From: Kamptonema formosum PCC 6407 | GTDB lineage: Bacteria > Cyanobacteriota > Cyanobacteriia > Cyanobacteriales > Microcoleaceae | Assembly (NCBI RefSeq): GCF_000332155.1 | Contig: NZ_KB235903.1 | Location: 919,565 to 983,564 of the forward strand | Length of the DNA: 64,000 nucleotides | Reading direction: 5' to 3' | Part shown: positions 1 to 9,204 of the stretch, piece after piece | How the letters are laid out: each line of letters begins with the position of its first letter | Position numbering within the stretch: position 1 is the first letter of the stretch | Translations under genes and position numbers: made by a program | The notes under the pieces: model-generated | What the model was told of the DNA's origin: nothing | Databases searched by the model: none | The model's input: the letters and a program-made list of their open reading frames with translations, nothing else

Positions 1-2
1 TA

Positions 3-458
3 GAGTACGAAAAACTCAAACTTCCTTATTTCATTCCCAAACAAGCGTTAGTCAGAGCACCCGCTAGAGAGTCAGGCTACTTGCCAGACATTCTGCTCTT
101 AAATCGCCCTAATTTAGCATCAGAACCGCTGTGGAATAAAGCTTCAACGGTTACTCAAGCTATTTCAATTCCTTTAGTAATTGAAGTAGTCAGCACTAAT
201 TGGCGAGATGATTACTTTAGTAAATTTGCTGATTATGAAGAAATGGGCATTCCCGAATACTGGATTGTAGACTATCTCGGCTTAGGCGGTAAACGGTTTA
301 TTGGCAATCCCAAACAACCCACAATCGGTGTCTGTGAATTGGTTGACGGCGAGTATCAAATTAGTCAATTTCGGGGAAGCGATCGCATCATATCTCCAAC
401 TTTTCCAGAATTGCAAGTGACGGCCGAACAAGTTTTTAAAGAAGGGACTAGGGGCTAG
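3..458 (+). CDS. Uma2 family endonuclease, 5' end outside window
   Basis: C-terminal part of a Uma2 (DUF820) protein, a PD-(D/E)XK-like nuclease fold that occurs in many paralogues in filamentous cyanobacteria and whose cellular role is unknown. The frame is open from base 3 without an in-frame start, so the gene begins before the window. Visible family features are the YLPDILLLNR strand carrying the metal-binding Asp, the IPLVIEVVS strand carrying the Glu, and the GIPEYWIVD motif near the C terminus. A TTG at 81 is internal and is not the likely start. The gene is followed at once by heptad repeats. The family call is firm; activity is not tested by the sequence. Confidence 0.85.
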   Translation, partial: EYEKLKLPYFIPKQALVRAPARESGYLPDILLLNRPNLASEPLWNKASTVTQAISIPLVIEVVSTNWRDDYFSKFADYEEMGIPEYWIVDYLGLGGKRFIGNPKQPTIGVCELVDGEYQISQFRGSDRIISPTFPELQVTAEQVFKEGTRG

Positions 459-590
459 GGACTAGGGACTAGGGAAAGAGGAAGAGAGAGGGAAATGGGG
501 AGGATGGGTAATTAGCAATTAGCCATTAGCAATTAGCTATTAGCCATTACCAATTACCAATTACCAATTACTAATTACTAATTACTTTTA
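445..590. repeat. Heptanucleotide repeats (GGGACTA and ATTAGCA/ATTACCA types)
   Basis: Directly after the Uma2 stop there are runs of GGGACTA/GGGGCTA, a purine-rich stretch, then about ten units of ATTAGCA, ATTAGCC, ATTACCA and ATTACTA with a 7-base period. The run ends only about seven bases before the ATG at 597, so it occupies the leader of the next gene. The same two families recur near 7145, 12560, 14485, 21100, 34850, 35040 and 51485. They match the long tandemly repeated repetitive sequences known from filamentous cyanobacteria. Confidence 0.85.
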
Positions 591-596
591 AACTTA

Positions 597-1772
597 ATGC
601 GAACCATAGCCGAAATTAACGACAAAATCAGCCGTCAGCAAGCCGTAGTCTGGACAGTAGAAGAACTTAAAGCTAGAGTCGCCGAAATCGGCACAACCCA
701 AGCAGCCAAAGAAGTAGACGTAATTACTACAGGCACGTTTGAGCCGATGGAATCCTCCGGGGCGATTGTCAATCTGGGACACACAGACCCCCCGATCAAA
801 ATTCGCTCCTGCTGGCTAGATGGCGTTTTAGCCTACTCCGGCTTCGGGGCTGTAGACCTCTACCTGGGAGCCACCCAAGTTGCCGAAGACGGCGAAGAAT
901 CGCGGGAACGGGGCGGCGGCCACGTCATCGAAGACCTAATCGCTGGCAAACCCGTACAACTACGAGCCGTAGGCCAAGCCACAGACTGTTACCCCCGCGC
1001 CTCCTTTGAAACGACCATTACCCGCGACACGATTAACCAGTTTTACCTATTTAATCCCCGCAACATCTACCAAAACTTTATCGTGGGCGTGAATGGAGGC
1101 GATCGCACTCTTTACACCTACCTCGGCCCCCTACAACCCCATCTCAGTAACGCCGTCTACTCCAACCCTGGAGCCATTTCTCCCTTGCTAAACGACCCAG
1201 ATTTACAGCTTGTGGGTATCGGTACGCGCATTTTCCTGGGCGGTGCGATCGGCTATGTTACCTGGGAAGGAACGCAGCATTTCCCACTACAAAAACGCCT
1301 TCCTAATCGCACTCCCATTGGCCCCGCCGCTACGCTAGCTTTAATTGGTGATGCTAAACAGATGAACTCCAAATGGGTACGGGGTTGTTACTTCAAAAAT
1401 TACGGCCCATCTATAATGTTAGGAGTTGGGATTCCGCTGCCAGTTTTAAATGAAGAAGTAGTTGCCCGTTGCGCCATACAAGACAAAGATATTGTAGCAC
1501 CAGTAGTAGATTTTGCTATCCCTCGGCGGGTGCGTCCTACCTTTGGTTTAGTTACTTATGCTCAACTCAAAACAGGCCGTATTACTATTGAAGGTAAAAC
1601 TGTCAGAGTGGCTCCCCTTGCTAGTTTTTACCTCTCCCGTCAAGTAGCTTTGGAACTTAAAGCGTGGATTGAGGAGGGACAATTTACCCTGACTGAGCCA
1701 GTTGCTCACATTCCGATGGAAAGGGCTTTTTTGCCTCAAGATTTATGGGGTAATCAGGTGAGAATTGACTAA
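597..1772 (+). CDS. DUF39 homocysteine biosynthesis protein
   Basis: This 391-residue protein belongs to the DUF39/HcyBio family. In methanogens, members take part in making homocysteine from aspartate semialdehyde and a sulfur donor. Family features visible are the N-terminal region with TTGTFEPMESSGA, a Cys in IRSCWLDG (about residue 86), a second Cys in GQATDCYPR that could carry sulfur, the glycine-rich GIGTRIFLGGAIGY and the C-terminal PIGPAATLALIGD region. No CBS or ferredoxin-like partner is fused or adjacent. The ATG at 597 lacks a clear ribosome binding site and has heptad repeats just upstream. Cytoplasmic. The role in cyanobacteria is inferred from the family. Confidence 0.8.
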   Translation: MRTIAEINDKISRQQAVVWTVEELKARVAEIGTTQAAKEVDVITTGTFEPMESSGAIVNLGHTDPPIKIRSCWLDGVLAYSGFGAVDLYLGATQVAEDGEESRERGGGHVIEDLIAGKPVQLRAVGQATDCYPRASFETTITRDTINQFYLFNPRNIYQNFIVGVNGGDRTLYTYLGPLQPHLSNAVYSNPGAISPLLNDPDLQLVGIGTRIFLGGAIGYVTWEGTQHFPLQKRLPNRTPIGPAATLALIGDAKQMNSKWVRGCYFKNYGPSIMLGVGIPLPVLNEEVVARCAIQDKDIVAPVVDFAIPRRVRPTFGLVTYAQLKTGRITIEGKTVRVAPLASFYLSRQVALELKAWIEEGQFTLTEPVAHIPMERAFLPQDLWGNQVRID

Positions 1773-1827
1773 ATTGAATAGAAATGTTATAGTCAGTATA
1801 ATTCAATCACTGCGATACTAGATCGAC

Positions 1828-2736
1828 ATGAAAATCAACCATAATCCCCTCGATTTTCTAACGACCAAAGTGCAAGAAACTATTGCCGATACCCAAAACT
1901 TAGCTAACCAAATCGCTGCTCAAGTTCAGGAAAGTGCAACTGTAGTCACGGCGTGGGTAGAATCAGCGCCAAGTTCAATTGTTGGTGCTGGGGCGATCGC
2001 CACTCAAGAAGCTTTCAAAGTTGCCCAAAATATCCGTTTTGAGAACCTGCCAACACAGTTGCAATTCAAATTTGCTAGGGCAGGTATGCGCGACGGAATG
2101 CGAAATGTTCAAGAAGCAGCAAAAGTATTTGAATCCATACCCGCCCAAATTCGCGCCCAAGGGCCAGAAGCAATTCGCAATTTTTGTCAAGATAAAGATT
2201 GGAGTCACATTCAAGCATACGTCAATGGAGGGGGAAACGAAGCTGCTAATGGGATTTTTGAATATTTTTGGGTAAATCGCCAGCGTGGTGGTGTAGACAT
2301 GACTGCCGAAGAATTAGCAGTCGCGAAGAAAGTCTTAGCTGATGCTGCCTTTAAAGCAGCAGTTGTCGAAATCGTTGGGGCAACAATTAAAGGGGCGATC
2401 GCAGCAGCAGTAATTGAGTTAGTATTTTCCATCTTAGAAAACTCCCTGTTGTGTGTTGAAGGCAAAATTACACAGTCAGAGTTAGTCCAGCAAGTCGCCA
2501 CTGCTACCGCCAAAGCTGGGATTGCTGGCGGTGTGATGACTGGTATTCTGTTAACAATCTGTATGATCTTTCCCCCGATTGCCGCGCTTTTAGGTGCCGC
2601 TGCGATGCCCTTGGCAGTTGCAGGTATTGGTTTTATGGGAATTCGCGCTTGGGAAATCTTTTGTCATAGCGATCGCCTATTTGGTATCACCGAACAAACA
2701 CAAAAATTTCTGGGGATGACGGAAGCGACAACTTAA
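1828..2736 (+). CDS. Hypothetical protein with glycine/alanine-rich membrane-like C terminus
   Basis: I do not recognise this 302-residue protein. The N-terminal 150 residues look helical and amphipathic (Gln/Ala-rich, possibly coiled coil) with no signal peptide. Residues about 175-205 and 225-270 are hydrophobic and rich in Ala and Gly, for example GAIAAAVIELVFSIL and AALLGAAAMPLAVAGIGFMG, suggesting hairpin-type membrane insertion. It follows the DUF39 gene by 55 bases in the same direction and could share a transcript. The IS element begins 12 bases after its stop codon, so the reading frame is intact. No function is proposed. Confidence 0.6.
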   Translation: MKINHNPLDFLTTKVQETIADTQNLANQIAAQVQESATVVTAWVESAPSSIVGAGAIATQEAFKVAQNIRFENLPTQLQFKFARAGMRDGMRNVQEAAKVFESIPAQIRAQGPEAIRNFCQDKDWSHIQAYVNGGGNEAANGIFEYFWVNRQRGGVDMTAEELAVAKKVLADAAFKAAVVEIVGATIKGAIAAAVIELVFSILENSLLCVEGKITQSELVQQVATATAKAGIAGGVMTGILLTICMIFPPIAALLGAAAMPLAVAGIGFMGIRAWEIFCHSDRLFGITEQTQKFLGMTEATT

Positions 2737-3026
2737 GTGAAATTTTAACCCACATTCCGCAGATGTGGCTTGGATTTTTTTATCAGTTGTGAAAGCTTGG
2801 AGCCAATATGCTTTTGGGTTGAACTTATGCGGTTTTAGCGTTACAGGAGCCTGTCAAATTTACCTAGATTAAGTAAGTTGAAAAAATTGACTTTTTCTAA
2901 TATATTCATGTCGCTATTTTATCACTTCAACTCATCTTTTCAACCAAGTCAACTCATGCCAAGAGCAAATTATCTTGACTCATAAATGAGGATTATTTAC
3001 AAATATTTATACCTTAATACCAATCA

Positions 3027-4693
3027 TCATCCACTTGAAAATATTAAATAGTATTGACAGCAATACTGCCCTAAATGCTTTAATACAACTTGACGGTCTG
3101 GGGTTAAATTGCTGACTTGCTTCTCTCCATTTATAGTCACTAAATGCACCGCCTGAAACATCTGAAATATCCAGCGCATTGTCGGCTTATTGGTTAATTT
3201 CTTCACTTGATTTTTTACCCCCTCATTGGTGACTTCTAATTGTTGTCTCAATTTTCTTTGAGCTAGGTTATACACTAACAAGCACAGTCCCATTATCATT
3301 CCAATTGCTTCCACTCGCTCCGGCTTTTTCACAAATACGCTTGACGTAAAAAATAACGGATCTTTGATAAATCTAAATCCTCTCTCGTTACTTTGCTGCG
3401 CTTTGTATTCCGATAATACCTGTTGATTACTCACGGATTTTGTGTCTAAGATATTCGTGGCTAATATAAATCTCCCAGCTTTGACTTTTTCCGCTTCTAT
3501 TACTGATTTTTGGGTTTCTATTTTACCTGTAACTTGATAAACTATTGTCTTGGTCTGGCTCTCTATTTTCGGCTTGATTTTCGTTTTTTTTACGGGCTTT
3601 TCTCGGTATTCAATTTCGGCAAGCTGGTGATATTTCCAAGACTCTGATAACCGTTTTATTGCCATATCTGCATCGGCAATACAAGCAAACTCTTGTTTGA
3701 ATATCTTACGCAATGAGGCTTTGGCTAATTCTAACTGTTTCGCTACGTGCTCGGATATTTTTTTAATGGCTGCTTGTTTTCTGATTTCACTCTCTATCAC
3801 TAGCCATCTTTGCTTGATGTTAGCATAATCACTTGATATCGCTGCTATTTTATACCCCTTTATTTGATTTGGCTCCCAGGCATTATCTTTTATATCCCAG
3901 ATTTTATTTTGAGCTTCTTTGATACTTAATGGCACTCTGGTTATCCATTTCATTCCTGCCATCGCTGACAAATTAGGAGCTGTGTATAAGGCACTGTCTG
4001 CTACACATATACCGTCAAATGTCCACTGATTTTGAAATTCTTTCAGTCTCTCTACAAATACACTTTTATCGTCGGCGTTTCCGTTATCTATTTTGAGATA
4101 CAATGGTACGTCTCCATCTCCAGTTACGATTGTGTCTATAATAAATTGTTTGAGGTCTGGTCTTCTATCTCGCTTAGTATCCATGTACGATTTTTATGGC
4201 TTTCATTTCATCTTCTCTCTCTAAGGATTCTGCTTCTATTCCTTGGCTTTTTTCCTGACAACTTTTGTATTCTCCTTCTACTGATATTGAACTGCTGTCT
4301 AGGTGAACGCTCTTCATTTCTACTTGAAATTTCCTCGCTGCTTTTAAGGCAATTGCTGTGAATAATTTTGTCGTTCCCGCTTGATAATATTTGTCTAATG
4401 CTCTGCCTATCCTGTCATCGTTTAATTGTTCAGGCGTTACTCCTTCTCCAATTAGATGTTCTGTTGCTTTTCCTACAAAAAATGTATCGAATAGGTATAT
4501 TGGGGCGCTCAAAAAACCCAATCCGTTCAAAATCATCGCTTTCATTACTTGTCCTGGACTGAGGGTTTCTTTGGTTCTTAATCCCTACTTTTTTGTTGAC
4601 TTCTTCTACCAATTCCATCTCATCTATTATTCCTGCTACTATTCCTAAATGGTCTAAATTTACGATATTTATCGCTTCTGAGGGCTTTTTCAT
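3027..4693 (-). pseudogene. IS1634-like transposase, two frameshifts
   Basis: Three adjacent reading frames together make one transposase. Frame one (from 4693) has the DUF4277-type N terminus MKKPSEAINIVNLDHLG; near 4570 it shifts to the frame reading TLSPGQVMKAMILNG. This runs to a stop after KIVHGY near 4175, where a third frame resumes with RDRRPDLKQF, the usual continuation, and goes on to 3027. The DDE region includes GICVADSALYT, the Arg/Lys-rich middle, and the C-terminal YRIRIPIEE-equivalent segment around NERGFRFIKDP. Two separate single-base shifts argue for decay and not programmed frameshifting. The copy is probably unable to move without help in trans. Confidence 0.8.
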
Positions 4694-4736
4694 AGTTTTT
4701 AGAGTTGGGTTAGTTGTGGAAGTTATTATATCCTAA

Positions 4737-4777
4737 AAAAAGCCCAAAATGATTGTATGGCAATCATTTTGGGCTTT
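4737..4777 (-). terminator. Strong hairpin with T-tract just inside the IS right end
   Basis: A perfect 15-bp stem (AGCCCAAAATGATTG at 4741-4755, complement at 4761-4775) with a five-base loop. On the minus strand it is followed by a run of seven T, giving an intrinsic terminator that points into the IS. It lies upstream of the transposase start at 4693 and would stop transcription entering from the Uma2 gene, a known way for insertion sequences to limit transposase expression. Confidence 0.7.
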
Positions 4778-4839
4778 CGTGATTCCGAATTTATCTGAAA
4801 TTAAATCTGCTTAAATATCTGCGGAATGTGGGATCCAAC

Positions 4840-5454
4840 TCACTCCTCAGACTCAAACTCCACGCGATCGTAAATATCCCCTAACGAAACCTGAAATGGC
4901 ACAGAACTTAATGCCAATAACGCATTTTCACCGTCATACTCAGACAACACCCATTTATTATCATCTATCTTTGAAAACTGCTCAACGTGCATCTCATATT
5001 GAGCAATGAGAACATACTCCTTCAACGTAGGAATAGAACGATAAAGTTTAAACTTCCCACCTCTATCATAATCTTCCGTAGATTTCGATAACACTTCAGC
5101 AATCATCACCGGATTTGTAATCGTATCTTTCCTACCTTCTACAAGTTCTAATTGACCATCAACCACCATCACATCAGGATAAGTGTAAAGACGTTTCTGC
5201 GGTATCCACAAACGCAGGTCGTTGATGAATACGTCATAGGGTTGCTTTTTTAAACCAAAATTTAGTGCGCTACTCAAATTAAGCGCTATCCGATTGTGAT
5301 TTGGTGTTCCGCCTGTCATAGGAATTATTTTACCATCCTGATATTCACTTTTATAGTCGGCTGCCGTTTCTAGTTCCAAATACTCTTCAGGAGAGTAATA
5401 ACGCTTTTCTTCACTTTCAATTGTACTTTCGCGAATTTCGGCTGCTGTTGTCAT
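4840..5454 (-). CDS. Uma2 family endonuclease
   Basis: Full-length 204-residue Uma2 (DUF820) protein. Visible features are YYSPEEYLELETAADYKSEY near residue 20 with the conserved Tyr and Glu, GKIIPMTGGTPNHNRIALNL, the catalytic-type YPDVMVVDG strand with Asp, the PVMIAEVLSKST strand with Glu, and the FKLYRSIPTLKEYVLI helix. The fold is that of PD-(D/E)XK nucleases; the biological role is not established. The stop is eight bases from the IS right end, which is inserted directly behind it. A different subgroup from the partial copy at the window start. Confidence 0.85.
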   Translation of the reverse strand: MTTAAEIRESTIESEEKRYYSPEEYLELETAADYKSEYQDGKIIPMTGGTPNHNRIALNLSSALNFGLKKQPYDVFINDLRLWIPQKRLYTYPDVMVVDGQLELVEGRKDTITNPVMIAEVLSKSTEDYDRGGKFKLYRSIPTLKEYVLIAQYEMHVEQFSKIDDNKWVLSEYDGENALLALSSVPFQVSLGDIYDRVEFESEE

Positions 5455-5800
5455 GTTACACTAATCTCCTAAACTCATAACAAATTTAATTGAGAGAGTT
5501 GGGTTACGTTTCGCTGTACCCAACTTAGATTATAACTTTATAATTAAACGTAGGGTGGGCATTGCCAACGATAGTTTATTGCTATTAGTTACAAACTGTT
5601 CGCCGCAATGCCATCCTAAAATTTCCCCAATTAGCAATTAGCCATTAGCAATGAGCAATTAGCCATTACCAATTACCAATTATGAACACGGATTTTACCG
5701 ATTACACGGATTACACGGATTAGTTAGAGGAATGATTATTTAGTCTGTGAAATCCGAGGAATCTGTAAAATCTGTGTATCCCAATTACCAATTACCAATC
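5455..5800. repeat. Repeat-filled intergenic region
   Basis: No gene is seen in these 346 bases. There is an inverted GTTGGGT/ACCCAAC repeat near 5500-5525, ATTAGCA/ATTACCA heptads at about 5630-5680 and 5780-5800, and between them three units of CGGATTACA at about 5695-5722 with an inverted partner (TCTGTAAAATCTGTG) near 5762. The layout looks like a small composite repeat island. The divergent promoter of the Uma2 gene should lie at its left end. Confidence 0.6.
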
Positions 5801-6424
5801 CTACTTAGTATTGTTTAGATTCCTTGACTCCAACCAGATAGGAATTGCAATCCAAGCAATAACTAACGCTAAAGCAAGTACAGCAAATTGAGCCGCCCAA
5901 GCAACTAATTTTTCTAAAGACACAACTTGTCCTAAGAAAAATGCTAAACTTACCATCACAGATGCCCAACTTGCAGCACCGGCAAGATTGTATAGTGAAA
6001 ATTTCCAAAAAGGCATTTCAGCAATTCCTGCTAAAGGGCTAGCAAAAATTCGCAGCAAGGCAATAAACCGACCAAAAAATACAGCTTTGGCTGCATTTTG
6101 ACTAAACTGTTCTTTCAAATCAAACAGTTGTTCTTCCCGAAAGCGGAAAAATTTACCTAACGTCAGCAACAATGGCCAACCGCCATATCTGCCAATCAAA
6201 TAGCCAAAATTTCCGCCCAAGGTAGCACCCGCGATCGCACTCCCCAACACATACCAGTAATTTAGTTCCCCGCTACCAGCTAGAAACCCCCCAGCGATCG
6301 TAATTGTTTCCCCAGGAAGGGGAAATCCCAAATTTTCTAGCAAAATCCCCAGAAATACTGCCCAGTAGCCGTACTCATGTGCAAATTTCTGAATAATTTC
6401 CAAAGATATAAACTCAAAAGACAT
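5801..6424 (-). CDS. DedA family membrane protein
   Basis: A 207-residue DedA/SNARE-associated (VTT domain) protein of the inner membrane. Members act as lipid carrier scramblases or proton-coupled transporters. Visible signatures are ENLGFPLPGE with the conserved acidic residue and PGE turn (about residues 30-39), a glycine-rich re-entrant segment (GATLGGNFGYLIGRYGG), and the second motif FFGRFIALLRIFASPLAG with both arginines, followed by the amphipathic helix FWKFSLYNLAGAASW. Four to five membrane segments are apparent and the length is typical. The specific substrate is unknown. Confidence 0.9.
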   Translation of the reverse strand: MSFEFISLEIIQKFAHEYGYWAVFLGILLENLGFPLPGETITIAGGFLAGSGELNYWYVLGSAIAGATLGGNFGYLIGRYGGWPLLLTLGKFFRFREEQLFDLKEQFSQNAAKAVFFGRFIALLRIFASPLAGIAEMPFWKFSLYNLAGAASWASVMVSLAFFLGQVVSLEKLVAWAAQFAVLALALVIAWIAIPIWLESRNLNNTK

Positions 6425-6787
6425 CCGACAGTGCCCATCGTAAATTTTTGCAAAGCTTGATATTTCTTATCTTGGCTTGATTCAGGCAATTCTGCAATCT
6501 TAACTTGTGACATCAAACACATACTTCTTGTGATCTGTGGCAAAGCGGACAGTAGAATTGTGAGCGACGCTAAAAATAGTAAAGAATTGTTGCGGCTTCA
6601 TTCTACTAGACTCAGGGTTCTATTCTCGCATCTACTTTTCAGGCAGCGCGTAAGCCCAGCCCATTTTGGGTATCGGGCGTAAGGAATGATGGAAACCCTA
6701 AAATTCTGAAACTTTTCTTAACATTATTCTGTCTATTGGCAGAACAGCAAGTTCTACTTAATCATTAATCACTTAAGGATTACTGGG

Positions 6788-7141
6788 GTGACACCTATGG
6801 CCTTTCAAGAATTCGCACAACACTTCCTGCTTCAGCCTCAAACTCGTCTCAATTTTCAAGAAGGTAATTCCTTATACCAACAGTTGACTGCTATTCTACC
6901 TGAACGTTATCAACTCTGGGTGATTGATATGACTCATGTAGATTTTATCGATAGTTCTGGTTTGTGTGCTTTAGTTAGGGGACTGAAACTAGCCCGTAAT
7001 CAAGGGTGTCGCCTCGTCATCTGCAATCTCCAAGCTACAGCTAGGTTAATTTTTGATATTACTCAACTCGACCAAGCTTTTGAAATTTTTGACTCTTTCG
7101 ATGATATTTCTTCGCCTCAAGCTGAGTTGCTAATTGCCTAA
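6788..7141 (+). CDS. STAS domain protein, anti-sigma factor antagonist type
   Basis: A single STAS domain of 117 residues. The key segment VIDMTHVDFIDSSGLCALVRGLK has the phosphorylatable Ser in the DSSG loop (about residue 57), as in SpoIIAA-type antagonists that bind anti-sigma kinases. The GTG at 6788 is chosen because AAGGA lies eight bases upstream; the ATG at 6797 would be too far from it. No kinase or phosphatase partner is adjacent. A 360-base gap without genes separates it from dedA, leaving room for divergent promoters. Soluble, regulatory; the partner is unknown. Confidence 0.85.
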   Translation: MTPMAFQEFAQHFLLQPQTRLNFQEGNSLYQQLTAILPERYQLWVIDMTHVDFIDSSGLCALVRGLKLARNQGCRLVICNLQATARLIFDITQLDQAFEIFDSFDDISSPQAELLIA

Positions 7142-7144
7142 TGT

Positions 7145-7250
7145 AGAGGGGCTAGGGGCTAGGGGCTAGGGGCTAGGGAAGAAAGGGAGAAGGAAGAAGG
7201 GGAAGAAGGGGAAGAAGGGGAAGAAGGGAATAGAATTAATACGATCTTGG
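7145..7250. repeat. GGGGCTA heptads and GGGGAAGAA tract
   Basis: Four tandem GGGGCTA units at about 7147-7177 are followed by a purine tract with a nine-base GGGGAAGAA period to about 7225. The tract separates the convergent STAS gene and the minus-strand pair beginning at 7254. No terminator hairpin is evident. Confidence 0.75.
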
Positions 7251-7253
7251 CGG

Positions 7254-7952
7254 TTATTTTACCGCAGCAGTTTGACACGCAATAGCAGAAGTAATTTGCA
7301 GATCGTAAATAGGCATATTTGTCAAGCAGTAACAGTGACAGGCGAATAAATCGGGGACTTGAATGCCTAAAGAGGCGATCGCAGGTGCAGCCGGAAACGG
7401 CCATAGTCTATCAAAATAAATCTCTTTGTCTCCAAACCCGAACTGCATCAGGTAAGTTGCTGGGGTAGCCGAAAGAGACTTTAACAACCGAAACGCCAAC
7501 TCGTAAAGCTGCTGTCGCCAAATATCCGATAGGTGTATCGGCATGGAGTAATTGGGCTCAGCAGATAAATTATCCGCCTCTAAACCGATCGCTTCACCGT
7601 AAAGAGGGCCTTTAGCAGTTAATACCACTGGCAGCCAAAAATTACCAACTCCCGATCGCACGCCTAACTGTTGCTCGACGCGATCGCGCATCGCCGATAC
7701 ATCCCTACAAGCTCGATAGACCATCTTACCAGGAAATACCAAGGTATCGGGTACATCGAGGGTTAAAGGACAAATAATAGCTTCACTAGGCGCGATCGCA
7801 GGCAAGTTTAAATCTGAAATTAAACAGACATCAGCAACAGTTGGCGGAGAGCTCTTTGCGATCGCTACTTGAAAAGCCTCCACCATTTGCGCCGTCGGGG
7901 AAGCCGGCTCAAAATCAGCATCCACCACAATCAAAACTTTAGGCATTTCCAA
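7254..7952 (-). CDS. Conserved hypothetical cyanobacterial protein
   Basis: A 232-residue protein I cannot assign. It begins with a Rossmann-like strand PKVLIVVDADFEPASPTAQMVEAF, has another hydrophobic strand (VADVCLISDL) and a Cys-containing C-terminal region FACHCYCLTNMPIYDL. No signal peptide or membrane segment. Its start overlaps the end of the preceding coiled-coil gene by 14 bases, so the two are almost certainly translated from one mRNA and are likely to act together. The overlap and the codon use like its neighbours support a real gene. Confidence 0.65.
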   Translation of the reverse strand: MEMPKVLIVVDADFEPASPTAQMVEAFQVAIAKSSPPTVADVCLISDLNLPAIAPSEAIICPLTLDVPDTLVFPGKMVYRACRDVSAMRDRVEQQLGVRSGVGNFWLPVVLTAKGPLYGEAIGLEADNLSAEPNYSMPIHLSDIWRQQLYELAFRLLKSLSATPATYLMQFGFGDKEIYFDRLWPFPAAPAIASLGIQVPDLFACHCYCLTNMPIYDLQITSAIACQTAAVK

Positions 7953-8499
7953 AAGTTGGCATCTGAATCATGCCAGAATCCTCAGAACCTCCGATCGTCG
8001 GTAAATCCAAACCCTTAGCGCGGCGGTTTCTCACAGCCAGACGGTAACTCACACTCTGCAATTCAGCGTGCAATTGGCGATTTTCCCGTTGTAGCATTTC
8101 CACCTTTTCTTTCACCGGGCCAATGCGCTCGGAAAACTTTTGGCGGTAAACCCCAGGTAACTCCTGTACTACTTGTTCCAGCATCATTGAGCGATCGGTC
8201 AACTCTTGCACAGATTGGCGCAATTGGTAAACCTCAGCATCTCGCTCAGCAATTTGCTCTTGATAAAAACCTACCTGTTGCTCAACATCTTGCAGTTGTT
8301 CTCTTAGAGACTGCATTTGAGCTTGTTGGCGCTCAGAAGCCTCTGGAACCGGTGTAAACCCAGTATTTCCCTTTACCAGCCGGAAAAGTTCTTGAGACAA
8401 CTGCTGAACCAATTGGTCGCGCATTTGCAACTCTTCATTCAGGCGAGATATTTCCGCTTGTAGCTCTTGTGACGTTTGAACTTTAGCTTGGCTGACCAT
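7939..8499 (-). CDS. Coiled-coil protein, first gene of a two-gene unit
   Basis: A 186-residue protein dominated by Glu/Gln/Leu heptads from about residue 10 to 155 (for example LRQSVQELTDRSMMLEQVVQEL), typical of a long dimeric coiled coil. The last 30 residues are different: a basic patch RNRRAKGLDLP followed by a Gly/Met-rich tail. No signal peptide. It is the upstream partner of the gene ending at 7254, with which it overlaps. Function unknown; a structural or scaffold role is only a guess from the coiled coil. Confidence 0.7.
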   Translation of the reverse strand: MVSQAKVQTSQELQAEISRLNEELQMRDQLVQQLSQELFRLVKGNTGFTPVPEASERQQAQMQSLREQLQDVEQQVGFYQEQIAERDAEVYQLRQSVQELTDRSMMLEQVVQELPGVYRQKFSERIGPVKEKVEMLQRENRQLHAELQSVSYRLAVRNRRAKGLDLPTIGGSEDSGMIQMPTFGNA

Positions 8500-8793
8500 G
8501 ACTATTAGCTCCCATATTTTTAGATATGTCTATTTAAAAATAGTCTCTCTACTACCACTGAGGCAAGTTTTAACTTTTGAGTTTGGATTTGAGTTTGGAT
8601 TTATAAACTTAGGGTCGGCCCTTGAAAAAGGTTATGATACTAATCCAGTTTAAATACCCCTTTATATTCTTCTGTCCGCGCAGGCGGACTTTGTTTGTGT
8701 AGAAGCGGTTTCAACCGCCAATTTCTCTCTATGAGACGGGGGTTTTAACCCCCGACGGGTCAAAGAGAATGGCGATCGCCACTCCAAAATCCC

Positions 8794-9138
8794 TTAAGCG
8801 GCTTCTTCCGCCGCTTCCACAGCAACTTCTTCCTCGACAACAGTCGGTGCATCCTGCTTAATAGTAAGGTAGCGAATCACATCTTCGCTCAGACGCATGG
8901 CACGTTCCAAGATGGCGATCGCAGTACCAGGAGCGGTATAGTTCATCTGAATGTAGATCCCATCGCGCTGCTTTTGGATTTCGTAGGCGAGGCGGCGTTT
9001 ACCGCGATGCTGAGTTTCTAGATTCTGAGCCCCTTGATCGCGCAAAATAGTTTGATACTTCGCGATCGCGGCTTCTGTGAGTTCTTCTCCCAGATCCGGG
9101 CGCAGAATATACATTGTCTCGTAAATAAATGGCTTCAT
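8794..9138 (-). CDS. rpsF: 30S ribosomal protein S6
   Basis: Ribosomal protein S6, which binds 16S rRNA with S18 in the small-subunit platform. The core [39 protein letters not shown] and [10 protein letters not shown] are typical. The frame is open upstream to 9192, but the ATG at 9138 gives the standard N terminus and has AAGGAG about nine bases upstream on the minus strand, so it is preferred. The C terminus carries an acidic, Glu/Ala/Val-rich tail of about 20 residues. Length 114 residues. It is not next to ssb or rpsR, so it is a stand-alone copy. Confidence 0.95.
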   Translation of the reverse strand: MKPFIYETMYILRPDLGEELTEAAIAKYQTILRDQGAQNLETQHRGKRRLAYEIQKQRDGIYIQMNYTAPGTAIAILERAMRLSEDVIRYLTIKQDAPTVVEEEVAVEAAEEAA

Positions 9139-9204
9139 GCTAATAGTCTCCTTATGGACAGCAAGGCTTCTCTCGAAGCAAGGATTTATCATTTTACACC
9201 ACTT

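Larger units (their letters stand above)
2749..4832 (-). mobile_element. IS1634-like insertion sequence with perfect 16-bp terminal inverted repeats
   Basis: The ends are exact inverted copies: CCCACATTCCGCAGAT at 2749-2764 and its complement at 4817-4832. Between them lies a broken DDE transposase gene on the minus strand (3027-4693), a 260-base non-coding left end and a strong hairpin at 4737-4777. The length of 2084 bases is compatible with the IS1634 group. No obvious target duplication is seen in the few bases beside either end. The element sits exactly between the stop codons of two convergent genes (2736 and 4840), so it disrupted neither. Confidence 0.85.

Noticed and set aside
6337-6543. 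68-residue minus-strand ORF overlapping the start of dedA
   Set aside because: It is in another frame of the dedA N terminus and has no supporting features.
9034-9204. Upstream extension of the sugar permease
   Set aside because: It would lie antisense inside rpsF and has no conserved sequence; ATG at 9205 fits the family N terminus.
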